This document shows, one piece after another, positions 56,985-64,000 of a DNA stretch of 64,000 nucleotides (the stretch's first letter is position 1; each line of letters opens with the position of its first letter). Both the position numbers and the translations under genes were made by a program. The DNA lies in NCBI RefSeq assembly GCF_002174125.1, contig NZ_NEXX01000001.1, positions 744,001 through 808,000 on the forward strand. Reading direction: 5' to 3'. The notes under the pieces were generated by a model, which searched no databases, was not told the DNA's origin, and worked only from the letters and a program-made list of their open reading frames with translations. This DNA is from Acinetobacter populi (lineage in GTDB: Bacteria; Pseudomonadota; Gammaproteobacteria; Pseudomonadales; Moraxellaceae).

Positions 56985-57018
56985 CCTTGTGTATGCCAGT
57001 CGTGCACAAGGTTTTTTT
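56985..57018 (+). terminator. Rho-independent terminator between FII and E
   Basis: 9-bp stem CCTTGTGTA/TGCACAAGG (one G-U), 9-nt loop, then seven Ts. It would lower transcription of E-T-U-D relative to sheath and tube, which are needed in far more copies. Confidence 0.85.
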
Positions 57019-57041
57019 AATTACTTTTAGGAAGTTTAACC

Positions 57042-57368
57042 ATGACGACTCAAGCACAAACCGAAAATTTAGCAGCAATCACACCAGTATCAAAATTAGT
57101 AAAACTTAGCCATGGCATCAAGTTGGGCGATAACACGATTTTTGAAATCACAGTCCGCAAGCCAAATGTCAGTCATCTTAAGGGCATTAATTTACGTCAA
57201 TTGCTGGATCTCAATGTTGATGAGCTGAAGAAGTTATTACCACGTATCACCAGCCCTGCAATTCCGGAAGCTGCAATCGATAATATGGAAATTTTGGACT
57301 TCACCACACTTACAGGTGATGCCTTAAGTTTTTTAGCTCCAGCAGCACAAGCTACCCCAACAGAATAG
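57042..57368 (+). CDS. E: Tail assembly chaperone (P2 gpE family)
   Basis: 108 residues in the zero frame; VKLSHGIKLGDNTIFEITVRKPNVSHLKGI and LLPRITSPAIPEAAID fit the gpE family. Made alone and as a frameshift fusion with the next frame. Confidence 0.9.
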   Translation: MTTQAQTENLAAITPVSKLVKLSHGIKLGDNTIFEITVRKPNVSHLKGINLRQLLDLNVDELKKLLPRITSPAIPEAAIDNMEILDFTTLTGDALSFLAPAAQATPTE

Positions 57369-57493
57369 AGCCGGTGATTGCCAATCTGGCCGTCGTCTTT
57401 CACTGGACCCCGGCAGATTGTGCCGATTTTGATATAGAAGAGTTGATGTATTGGCAGCAACTCGCATTTGAACGAACTCAAAGCGACAAATAA
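57329..57493 (+). CDS. E' part of the gpE+E' -1 frameshift fusion
   Basis: Slippery heptamer T-TTT-TTA at 57329-57335, read in the E frame as AGT TTT TTA. The -1 frame is open from 57320 to the TAA at 57491-57493 and encodes IANLAVVFHWTPADCADFDI, the GpE' family. P2 uses T-TTT-TTG at the same place. The fusion would be ~150 residues. E' has no good start of its own (GTG 57374). Confidence 0.85.
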   Translation, partial: FFSSSSTSYPNRIEPVIANLAVVFHWTPADCADFDIEELMYWQQLAFERTQSDK

Positions 57494-57495
57494 AC

Positions 57496-60258
57496 ATGAG
57501 CAATCTTGATCTAAACATTCTGTTAAAGCTGGTCGATAAAGCATCAAAGCCATTGCAAAGCTTTATGAAAAATACCGAGCAAACAGACAGTGCTTTAGAT
57601 CGGCTCATCGCATCTATTGACCAACTTGATAAAACCCTCAATAACAACCGAGGGTTAAATAATTACAGCAAACAATTACAAAATGTTCGTAACGAAGCCA
57701 ACCTCACTCAAAGAACTTTTTCTACTTTAGGCACAGGATTTAAAAAAGCTTGGGATGGCATCGATTACGCACAATCAAAAGTAGAAAAATTTCAACAATC
57801 ACTGGCAGACTCCAGAGCAGAAATGCGACAGGAATTTAAAGGTATTGCGATTGGTACTGGCGTAGTGGGAACTGGATTATATCAACTACTTAAACCAGCT
57901 ATCGCATTTGAACAGCAGATGAGTCGGGTTCAGGCAATTCTGGATCTCGAAAAAACATCTGCCGATATGGATAAATTGACAAAATCGGCACGGGAATGGG
58001 GTGCAGCATCATCATTTAGTCCAACAGAAGCAGCCCAGGCACAACATGCATTGGCATCAGCAGGGTTTACCAGCGATCAGGTTTTAGATGCATTGGGTGG
58101 GACATTACAGCTTGCAGAAGCTGGACAGGTGGAATTAGCCAGAGCAGCACAGATTGCAGCCGGGACATTAAATGGCTTTGGTTTACAGGCCAAAGAAATC
58201 ACCAGGGTAAATGATGTGATGCTACGGGCCACAGATCTAACGGCCACAAGTGTTGATGGTTTTGGTGAAACCATGAAATACGTTGCCCCGATTGCAAAGG
58301 CGTATGGTGCAACATTAGAAGAAACATCGGCCATGATTGGTTTACTCGGCAATAACAATATTCTGGACACTCAAGCCGGTACATCATTAAGAGCGATGAT
58401 GACACGTTTTGCTGCGCCGCCGAAAGAAGCTCAAAAAGTTATTGATAAATTCAATCTCACATTGACAGACAGCAAAGGAAATTTGCTGGATATGTCAGAT
58501 ATTTTTGAAGAAATTAACCGCAAAACCAAGAATCTAGGAGAAGCAGAACGCCTAGAAATCTATAAAAAATTAGGTGGACAGGAAGCAATTTCAGCATTTG
58601 CAACATTGGTGGACCAGTCGGCAGTAATTGATGAAAACACTGGCCAGACCGTCAACAAACTTAAAGAACTAACAAAACAACTGGAACGCTCACAAGGTGC
58701 AGCTGCAAAGGCCGCAGCTATTATTAAAGATAATCTCGCTGGTGATTTAGAACAGCTTAAAGGCGGTGTAGAGGATTTATCTGTTTCATTACTAAATGCC
58801 CTTGGTGGTAATTTGCGTAATGCAGTGCAAGGATTTACCCAGTTTATCGAAAAAATCAAACAATGGATCGATGCAAATCCGGAACTGGTCAAACGAATTG
58901 CAGATCTACTGTTAAAGCTTTTAATGTTTAAACTCGCAATGTTAAGTATCAAATACAGCTTTAATCTATTCCTGGGTAGTTTAGTCAGTATCTTTGCCGG
59001 TATCACCAAGCTAGGGATTATTGCCTTTATTACCAGTGCCATTTTAGCCAAATTCGGTATTGGATTTTGGGGACGTATGGGGTTATTGGCCAAAGGTTTT
59101 TCTTGGCTGGCTAGAGGCGCATTATTTCTGGCCCGTAATGCCCTGCCTTTAGTTTTAACTGGTTTAAGAATGCTGGCCACATCAATGCTGGCCAATCCTC
59201 TCGTTTGGATTGGAACCGCCATTGCTCTTGTAGCCCGTTTGATTATTAAGTATTGGCAACCCATTACCGCTTTCTTTTCCGGCTTTGCCACAGGATTAAT
59301 GCAAGGCATGGCACCGGCACTGGATCGCTTTAAACAAATCTGGCAAAAATTACAACCAGTCCTTGCGCCACTTATGCCGCTATGGGATGGCATTGTGCAT
59401 GTACTAGGTTTTCTTAAATATCTTTTGGTTTCTTTATTTCAGCCACTGGACGCAACCAAAGCGGAAATTGATGCAGTTAGCCAGTCAGGTCAAACCTTTG
59501 GTTTTTGGCTGGGCACAATTATTGGTTTCATCACAGATCTAATCGCTATTTTAATCCAAGGCGGTGTTGCTGCATTTATTGCTTTTGGTACTGCAATTGG
59601 TGAAACAGCCGGTTGGATCGTGGTCACCTTCGGTAAAATTCCGACATTTTTTCAAAATACATGGAACAGTATTAAAGGCTTTTTCAATAGTGGCATTGCC
59701 AATATTAGCGCAACCATCCTCAACTGGTCACCCCTTGGCTTGTTTTACCAGGTGTTTGCCAAAGTCATGTCCTATTTTGGCATAGACCTTCCGGCCAAGT
59801 TTACCGGCTTTGGTGCCATGATCATCGATGGCCTAAAAAAAGGCATCGTCAGCAAAATCGACTCACTCAAAGCCACCTTTAGCAAAATCATGTCCAACTT
59901 GCCGGACTGGGCCAAAAAAATACTCGATATTCACAGCCCTAGTCGGGTCTTTGAGCAGATCGGTAACTTTACCATGCAGGGCTTGGCCAACGGCATCAAC
60001 AACACCGCAAACCAGCCTTTAGCCGCCACCGCCAATGTTGCACAAGCTTTGCCACAACACACGGCCAAAGTCCAACCGGTACGCCCTATCCAGCAAGGTC
60101 GATCCGTCACCGTGATTAGCCATGACACCAATCATTACCATTTTCAGGTTTCCGACAAAACACCTGTCAAACAAATCATTGCAACAATGGATGAAAGGGA
60201 CCGAGCCAAAAACGAAGCCATGAAACGGGCATTTAAATCCTATCGGGATCAGGAGTAA
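57496..60258 (+). CDS. T: Tail tape measure protein (P2 gpT family)
   Basis: 920 residues. N-terminal coiled coil, tape-measure domain (FEQQMSRVQAILDLEKTSADMDKLTKSAREWG...FSPTEAAQAQHALASAGF), central hydrophobic helices (GALFLARNALPLVLTGLRMLA), and C-terminal DIHSPSRVFEQIGNFTMQGLANGI. Sets tail length. Confidence 0.95.
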   Translation: MSNLDLNILLKLVDKASKPLQSFMKNTEQTDSALDRLIASIDQLDKTLNNNRGLNNYSKQLQNVRNEANLTQRTFSTLGTGFKKAWDGIDYAQSKVEKFQQSLADSRAEMRQEFKGIAIGTGVVGTGLYQLLKPAIAFEQQMSRVQAILDLEKTSADMDKLTKSAREWGAASSFSPTEAAQAQHALASAGFTSDQVLDALGGTLQLAEAGQVELARAAQIAAGTLNGFGLQAKEITRVNDVMLRATDLTATSVDGFGETMKYVAPIAKAYGATLEETSAMIGLLGNNNILDTQAGTSLRAMMTRFAAPPKEAQKVIDKFNLTLTDSKGNLLDMSDIFEEINRKTKNLGEAERLEIYKKLGGQEAISAFATLVDQSAVIDENTGQTVNKLKELTKQLERSQGAAAKAAAIIKDNLAGDLEQLKGGVEDLSVSLLNALGGNLRNAVQGFTQFIEKIKQWIDANPELVKRIADLLLKLLMFKLAMLSIKYSFNLFLGSLVSIFAGITKLGIIAFITSAILAKFGIGFWGRMGLLAKGFSWLARGALFLARNALPLVLTGLRMLATSMLANPLVWIGTAIALVARLIIKYWQPITAFFSGFATGLMQGMAPALDRFKQIWQKLQPVLAPLMPLWDGIVHVLGFLKYLLVSLFQPLDATKAEIDAVSQSGQTFGFWLGTIIGFITDLIAILIQGGVAAFIAFGTAIGETAGWIVVTFGKIPTFFQNTWNSIKGFFNSGIANISATILNWSPLGLFYQVFAKVMSYFGIDLPAKFTGFGAMIIDGLKKGIVSKIDSLKATFSKIMSNLPDWAKKILDIHSPSRVFEQIGNFTMQGLANGINNTANQPLAATANVAQALPQHTAKVQPVRPIQQGRSVTVISHDTNHYHFQVSDKTPVKQIIATMDERDRAKNEAMKRAFKSYRDQE

Positions 60259-60264
60259 TACAGC

Positions 60265-60708
60265 ATGCAAATGGCACTTGGGCTATTTATCTTTTCACTG
60301 CCAACGATTTCATACCAGCAGCTCCAGCGACAAACCTCGTGGCGGCATGTGGCACACAACCGTTTTGATGATGCACCGGACTATCAATATGCCGGCAAAG
60401 GCGAGGATAAATTCACCCTTAATTGCAGTATTTCCCACGAGATCCAAATGCTTTCACGGATTGGTCTTGATGGACTACGAGCCATGGCCAATACCGGCAA
60501 GCCCTACTTACTCATGGAAGGCACCGGACGCATTTATGGCTTTGTGGTGATTGATGAAATGAACATCACCCAGACCGATTTTTTCCCCGATGGCGCACCA
60601 CGGAAAACCGAATTTACCCTGTCCTTGACCAAAGTCCGGGATCATAAATTTGGTCAGATTGGTGACCTACTCACGTATGGCGTGTCCTTATTAAGGAAAA
60701 TATTCTAA
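60265..60708 (+). CDS. U: Tail protein U (P2 gpU family)
   Basis: 147 residues; ALGLFIFSLPTISYQQLQRQTSWRHVAHNRF and GEDKFTLNCSISHEI are gpU text. Tail-terminator-side protein. TAATG overlap with D. Confidence 0.94.
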   Translation: MQMALGLFIFSLPTISYQQLQRQTSWRHVAHNRFDDAPDYQYAGKGEDKFTLNCSISHEIQMLSRIGLDGLRAMANTGKPYLLMEGTGRIYGFVVIDEMNITQTDFFPDGAPRKTEFTLSLTKVRDHKFGQIGDLLTYGVSLLRKIF

Positions 60709-62237
60709 TGGTCAGCGATTTTTTAGATACCATCAAACAGCAATATCAACAAGCAGCTGCATACGAAAAAGCCATCTATCGTATCGAAGTCAACGGGATC
60801 GATATTTCACAATACTTGCAAAATCGCTTGATTTCCCTACGCATTAACGATCACCGTGGGCTGGTCGCAGACAGCCTCGACATCGAACTATCCGACACCG
60901 ATGGACAACTCGACATTCCACCGGAACAGGCAGAGATCCGGGCATGGATCGGCTGGGAAAGTACCGGTCTGGTGTTTAAAGGCTCTTATCAAGTCACCGG
61001 CACCAGCCACAGCGGTCCACCGGACAAAATATCCATTGCAGCCGAAGCAGCAGATCTATCTGAAGGATTACGCCAGAAAAGAGAAAGAACCTGGCATATG
61101 ATTGCCCTGGGCGACATCATCACCAATATTGCCATTGAATACAGCCTAACACCGCAAATCCACGACAGTCTATACGATCAGGAAATTGCCCATATCGACC
61201 AAAACGAATCCGATGCCAATCTCATCACCCGTCTGGCCGACGAACATGATGCTATTGCCACTGTAAAAAATGGCTACTTACTGTTTATGCCCCGTGGTGC
61301 AGCACAATCCGCATCCGGATTGGATCTACCGGTGATCTACCTACACCGCAGAAATGGCGATAGTCACAGTTATCGTTCCGGTGACGGTACAGACCGCATA
61401 GATGGCGTAAAAGCCTTTTATTACGATACCGACAAGGGGCTAAAAAAACACGTCATCGTGGGCATTGACGAAGGCGGTAACTGCAAAGAGCTACGCTACA
61501 CCTGCCGGGACAAACAATCCGCAGAACTAGCCGCCAATGCAGAATTCAATCGCAGTAAACGGGCAGCAAAATCCTTCAGCATGACGTTGGCCAGAGGCAA
61601 TCCCAACATCATTCCGGAACAACAAATCATCGTTGAAGGCTTTAAACCCAGTATCAACGAAATTGTCTGGCTCGGTACCACCATCAGCCACAACTTGGAT
61701 GCCAACGATGGCTATACCACGGATATTGAATGCGAGATCCAGCTACCCAATGCCGATGATATTAGCGAATTATTTGATGGCAGCATCGAAAAAGAAGACA
61801 TCGACTATAGCCAATACACCGGTGTTATCGCCATTTATAAAGACAAAAATGGCAAGCAACAAAACTTTAACCTTGGCGACCAAAGCAAGCCATTAACCTT
61901 AAAACATGTCTATGGCACAGAAACAACAGCCCAGAATGCAGCCTATCGGGAATACAACCGCATCCGGGAAGCCAACAACCAACCTTTAGTCGAGAAACCC
62001 AAAAAAGAGAAAAAAGCCACACTCACCAGAGCAGAAAAAGCCGCCAGACTTAAAAATAAATATGCCTCTTACAGCGGTGTAAAAACCTGGTACAAAGGCA
62101 GCAATGGCAAGGATCAAGTCGTGACACTTGGTGGACAAAGCAAACCACTCATCAAAGAACATCTTTATGTCACCAAAAAATCTGCCGATGCCTGGGCAAA
62201 ACGGGAATATCAAAAAATACAGAATGCCAAAAAATAG
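60708..62237 (+). CDS. D: Late control/baseplate hub protein D with duplicated C-terminal extension
   Basis: 509 residues, ~120 more than P2 gpD. Residues 1-365 are the usual hub protein (IEVNGIDISQYLQNRLISLRINDH, GRLADEHDAIATVKNGYLLFMPRG-like). The extension holds two ~50-residue repeats, YTGVIAIYKDKNGKQQNFNL...and YSGVKTWYKGSNGKDQVVTL..., each followed by G-x-QSKPL and a helix ending REYxxI, joined by a Lys-rich linker. Confidence 0.92.
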   Translation: MVSDFLDTIKQQYQQAAAYEKAIYRIEVNGIDISQYLQNRLISLRINDHRGLVADSLDIELSDTDGQLDIPPEQAEIRAWIGWESTGLVFKGSYQVTGTSHSGPPDKISIAAEAADLSEGLRQKRERTWHMIALGDIITNIAIEYSLTPQIHDSLYDQEIAHIDQNESDANLITRLADEHDAIATVKNGYLLFMPRGAAQSASGLDLPVIYLHRRNGDSHSYRSGDGTDRIDGVKAFYYDTDKGLKKHVIVGIDEGGNCKELRYTCRDKQSAELAANAEFNRSKRAAKSFSMTLARGNPNIIPEQQIIVEGFKPSINEIVWLGTTISHNLDANDGYTTDIECEIQLPNADDISELFDGSIEKEDIDYSQYTGVIAIYKDKNGKQQNFNLGDQSKPLTLKHVYGTETTAQNAAYREYNRIREANNQPLVEKPKKEKKATLTRAEKAARLKNKYASYSGVKTWYKGSNGKDQVVTLGGQSKPLIKEHLYVTKKSADAWAKREYQKIQNAKK

Positions 62238-62239
62238 GC

Positions 62240-62268
62240 AAAAAAATACCCACTTGGGGAGGTGGGTA
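62240..62268 (-). terminator. Hairpin after D, T tract on the minus strand
   Basis: TACCCAC-8 nt-GTGGGTA with seven As on its left, so the clear T tract is on the minus strand. Placed just past the D stop; on the plus strand the tail is weak. Confidence 0.6.
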
Positions 62269-62294
62269 GAAAAAAGGGTTTTTCATTGCAATTA

Positions 62295-62371
62295 TCAGCA
62301 GTGCTGACAGACATAAAATATCATATTTAATGATATTTTCAAGTTAAAATCACTATTTATCGTGATTTTAA
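62295..62371. promoter_or_regulatory. Three perfect dyads upstream of ogr
   Basis: TCAGCA-G-TGCTGA (62295-62307), AAAATATCAT-5 nt-ATGATATTTT (62315-62339) and TTAAAATCAC-8 nt-GTGATTTTAA (62344-62371). They fill the gap between D and ogr and end 34 bp before the ogr ATG, so repressor or activator binding is likely. Confidence 0.65.
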
Positions 62372-62405
62372 GCTATTATTTACATATGTTTACAGAGCAG
62401 AAATC

Positions 62406-62621
62406 ATGAGAATACCCAAACATGCTTGCCCTCACTGTAAATCGGCAATGATCCTGCGTTCCAGCAGACAGGAACACGCATTATTAAAAACCGTTTACGC
62501 CCAGTGTACCAATCCATTTTGCGGAGCCACATTTAAAGGCCGCACAGAATGGCTACAACAGCTCTCCCCTTCCGCCACCCCGAACCCAGAAATACTCAAA
62601 CAATTGAAGCAACCAGCATGA
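62406..62621 (+). CDS. ogr: Ogr/Delta-family late transcription activator
   Basis: 71 residues. Zinc finger CPHC-x22-CTNPFCGATF: C-x2-C and C-x4-C with the F after it, as in P2 Ogr and P4 Delta, which bind DNA near -55 of late promoters and contact RNA polymerase alpha. Position after D is that of P2 ogr. Its stop overlaps the next start (ATGA). Confidence 0.92.
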   Translation: MRIPKHACPHCKSAMILRSSRQEHALLKTVYAQCTNPFCGATFKGRTEWLQQLSPSATPNPEILKQLKQPA

Positions 62622-62818
62622 CAGACATCATTGACATCGCACAACAACGCCAACTGGAGCAAGTAAAGATCCAGCCCAGAGATTACACCGCTCTATCACT
62701 TGCTGAATGTGAGCAATGCGGCAACGACATTCCACCCCAGCGACAAGCTTATTGCGGTATTACTTTATGTATTGAATGTGCATCGGCAAAAGAAGCCAAA
62801 GCCAGGACATTTCGTTAA
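62618..62818 (+). CDS. TraR/DksA-type C4 zinc finger protein
   Basis: 66 residues; N-terminal helix IIDIAQQRQLEQV and finger C-EQ-C-x17-C-IE-C. Such small TraR-like proteins bind the secondary channel of RNA polymerase without ppGpp and are frequent in P2-like phages. Stop overlaps the next start (TAATG). Confidence 0.88.
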   Translation: MTDIIDIAQQRQLEQVKIQPRDYTALSLAECEQCGNDIPPQRQAYCGITLCIECASAKEAKARTFR

Positions 62819-62925
62819 TGCACTGGCCAGCATTTTATTTTGGCTTTTTGATCGGTGCTTTGATGGCACTTATCGCCGTGTGCTGGTATTTAGAAATTCC
62901 ATTATTCCTGATTCATCGGTTCTAA
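62818..62925 (+). CDS. Tiny membrane protein ORF (35 aa)
   Basis: 35 codons, almost all one or two hydrophobic helices: FYFGFLIGALMALIAVCWYL then EIPLFLIHRF. Translationally coupled to the zinc finger gene by a TAATG overlap, which supports it being real. Function unknown. Confidence 0.5.
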   Translation: MHWPAFYFGFLIGALMALIAVCWYLEIPLFLIHRF

Positions 62926-62944
62926 ATAAATTAACAATCTATTT

Positions 62945-62987
62945 TTGTAAAAGTTAAATTTATACCTTATAATTTGTACATACAAAT
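62945..62987 (+). promoter_or_regulatory. Promoter and operator of the toxin-antitoxin pair
   Basis: TTGTAA (62945-62950), 17 bp, TATAAT (62968-62973), with the perfect dyad ATTTGTA-CA-TACAAAT (62972-62987) overlapping the -10 box and the start of transcription. Fits autorepression by the antitoxin. Confidence 0.75.
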
Positions 62988-63008
62988 GTATTTACAAGGT
63001 GCATTACA

Positions 63009-63251
63009 ATGGCAACCATTAATATTCGAATAGAAGACGAGCTAAAAGAACGAGCTTATGCCGCTTTAGATAAGCTAGGGATTACGCCATCCGATTTATT
63101 GCGTCAAACTTTACAATATGTCGCAGATCAAGAGAAGCTACCCTTTAAAACGCTAGTCGTTTCAGACGAAGACGCAGAGCTTTTGGAAATTGTTAAGCAA
63201 CGATTAGCCACCCCACAAAAAGGCATTAAGGTAAGCCTAGATGACCTCTAA
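63009..63251 (+). CDS. RelB/DinJ-family antitoxin
   Basis: 80 residues. Ribbon-helix-helix start INIRIEDELKERAYAALDKLGITPSDLLRQTLQYV is typical RelB/DinJ. The C-terminus should wrap the toxin. Overlaps the toxin gene by 11 bp. Confidence 0.9.
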   Translation: MATINIRIEDELKERAYAALDKLGITPSDLLRQTLQYVADQEKLPFKTLVVSDEDAELLEIVKQRLATPQKGIKVSLDDL

Positions 63252-63543
63252 TCCTAAATACAATCTCGAATTTGATCCACGAGCATTAAAGGAATGGAAA
63301 AAGCTAGGCGGCACCATTCAAACACAATTTAAAAAGAAACTTGCCAAAATTTTGGAAAATCCACATATCGAAGCCAATCGTTTAAGTGGATTTTCAGACT
63401 GTTATAAAATCAAACTTAAAGCGTCAGGCCATCGTTTGGTTTACCAAGTACAAGATGATGTGGTTTTGGTCTTTGTATTAGCTGTGGGCAAGCGTGAACG
63501 TAGTGAGGCATATGAGCTGGCACATAATCGAGTAGATGAATAA
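63241..63543 (+). CDS. RelE-family mRNA interferase toxin
   Basis: 100 residues; LEFDPRALKEWKKLGGTIQTQFKKKL, RLSGFSDCYKIKLKASGHRLVYQV and VLAVGKRERSEAY are RelE signatures with the basic and Arg active-site residues in place. Cleaves mRNA on the ribosome when free of antitoxin. Likely stabilises the prophage. Confidence 0.92.
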   Translation: MTSNPKYNLEFDPRALKEWKKLGGTIQTQFKKKLAKILENPHIEANRLSGFSDCYKIKLKASGHRLVYQVQDDVVLVFVLAVGKRERSEAYELAHNRVDE

Positions 63544-63554
63544 ATACCTTTAAC

Positions 63555-64000
63555 TTAATCTTTCACCTTTTCCAACTCTAAAAATTGTTTTGCTTTCCAC
63601 GGTTTTAATAGAGGACTTAAAATAAATAAACCAACAACTATTGCGATAATAGATAATAAAAATTGAAATGCAAAAAATACATTTGGCAAATCATTAAGAT
63701 TTTCACCTGTAGTCCAAGCGATCTGAAAAACCCAAATAGTCGGGAATAAAGAAGCAAATACAAGACCAAAATATAGTATTGTTCCAAGCCAATACAACGT
63801 ACTTACAACCCAGTTTTTATATATTTTCTTTAATATATAGCGTTTAGTAATTAGATCTTTTTCTAGACAAGATGATGAAGATTCATAATACTTAATAGCA
63901 GCTTTTTTATTACGACAAGAAATAATATAAAAAATTAAATCCATATCAGAATGCTTAAATTTCAAATACTTCTGTATTCTCTCAATATCAAAATGATACT
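63555..64000 (-). CDS. Hypothetical membrane protein, 5' end beyond the window
   Basis: The frame is open from the right edge to the stop at 63555 (at least 148 residues), so the TTG at 63965 is not the true start. Two helices are clear: STLYWLGTILYFGLVFASLF and FQFLLSIIAIVVGLFILSPL. Family not recognised. Convergent with the RelE gene, 11 bp apart. Confidence 0.6.
   Translation of the reverse strand, partial: YHFDIERIQKYLKFKHSDMDLIFYIISCRNKKAAIKYYESSSSCLEKDLITKRYILKKIYKNWVVSTLYWLGTILYFGLVFASLFPTIWVFQIAWTTGENLNDLPNVFFAFQFLLSIIAIVVGLFILSPLLKPWKAKQFLELEKVKD

Noticed and set aside
58560..59393. 277-codon minus-strand open frame inside the tape measure gene
   Set aside because: Shadow of the T gene; composition mirrors it and no domain or ribosome site is seen.
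63555..63965. Complete 136-residue membrane protein with TTG start
   Set aside because: The frame stays open to the window edge, so the gene is cut off and its start is outside.

Overview
The window is low-G+C gammaproteobacterial DNA that fits Acinetobacter. The outer-core lipooligosaccharide (LOS) gene block sits beside ilvE and glnE, as in that genus, and the protein styles match. Species cannot be named from the sequence alone, and the aspS gene that flanks this block in A. baumannii is not in view.

Host part, 1-36.5 kb. (i) A chaperone-usher fimbrial operon on the minus strand: major pilin, chaperone, usher, two-domain tip adhesin, then an AraC-type regulator. (ii) dusA. (iii) A LOS outer-core block at 8-19 kb: a lipid A acyltransferase homologue, seven glycosyltransferase-like or phosphotransferase-like genes, a 2OG-Fe(II) oxygenase, and ugd plus a UDP-glucuronate 4-epimerase that supply UDP-GlcA and UDP-GalA. 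(iv) ilvE, glnE, a soluble histidine kinase and a periplasmic alpha-carbonic anhydrase. (v) A LacI-controlled import operon at 26-36.5 kb: TonB-dependent receptor, type I sulfatase without signal peptide, CUT1-type ABC transporter, and a formylglycine-generating enzyme that would activate the sulfatase. A perfect 18-bp LacI-type palindrome lies before the receptor gene. I read this as uptake of an intact sulfated molecule followed by desulfation in the cytoplasm.

Prophage part, about 36.5 kb to beyond the right edge. It is a P2-like myophage with late genes in P2 order: Q-P on the minus strand, then O N M L X, lysis genes, R S, V W J I H G, FI FII E/E' T U D, and ogr. Left of Q lie a GGTAAY iteron cluster, a possible cos site, a Rha-family regulator, an Ash-like micro-ORF, a putative phage-abortive-infection (AbiC-type) gene and three tiny membrane ORFs. 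Right of ogr lie a TraR/DksA-type zinc finger, a tiny membrane protein and a RelBE toxin-antitoxin pair. No integrase, CI/C repressor or replication protein is in the window, so that region is lost or lies past 64 kb.

The most interesting unexplained structures are four copies of a near-perfect 27-bp dyad found only at the prophage's operon junctions (candidate Ogr-type late operators), two of them paired with a terminator-like hairpin at the expected transcription start; the 12-copy GGTAAY iteron field; and the receptor-CUT1-sulfatase-FGE operon.
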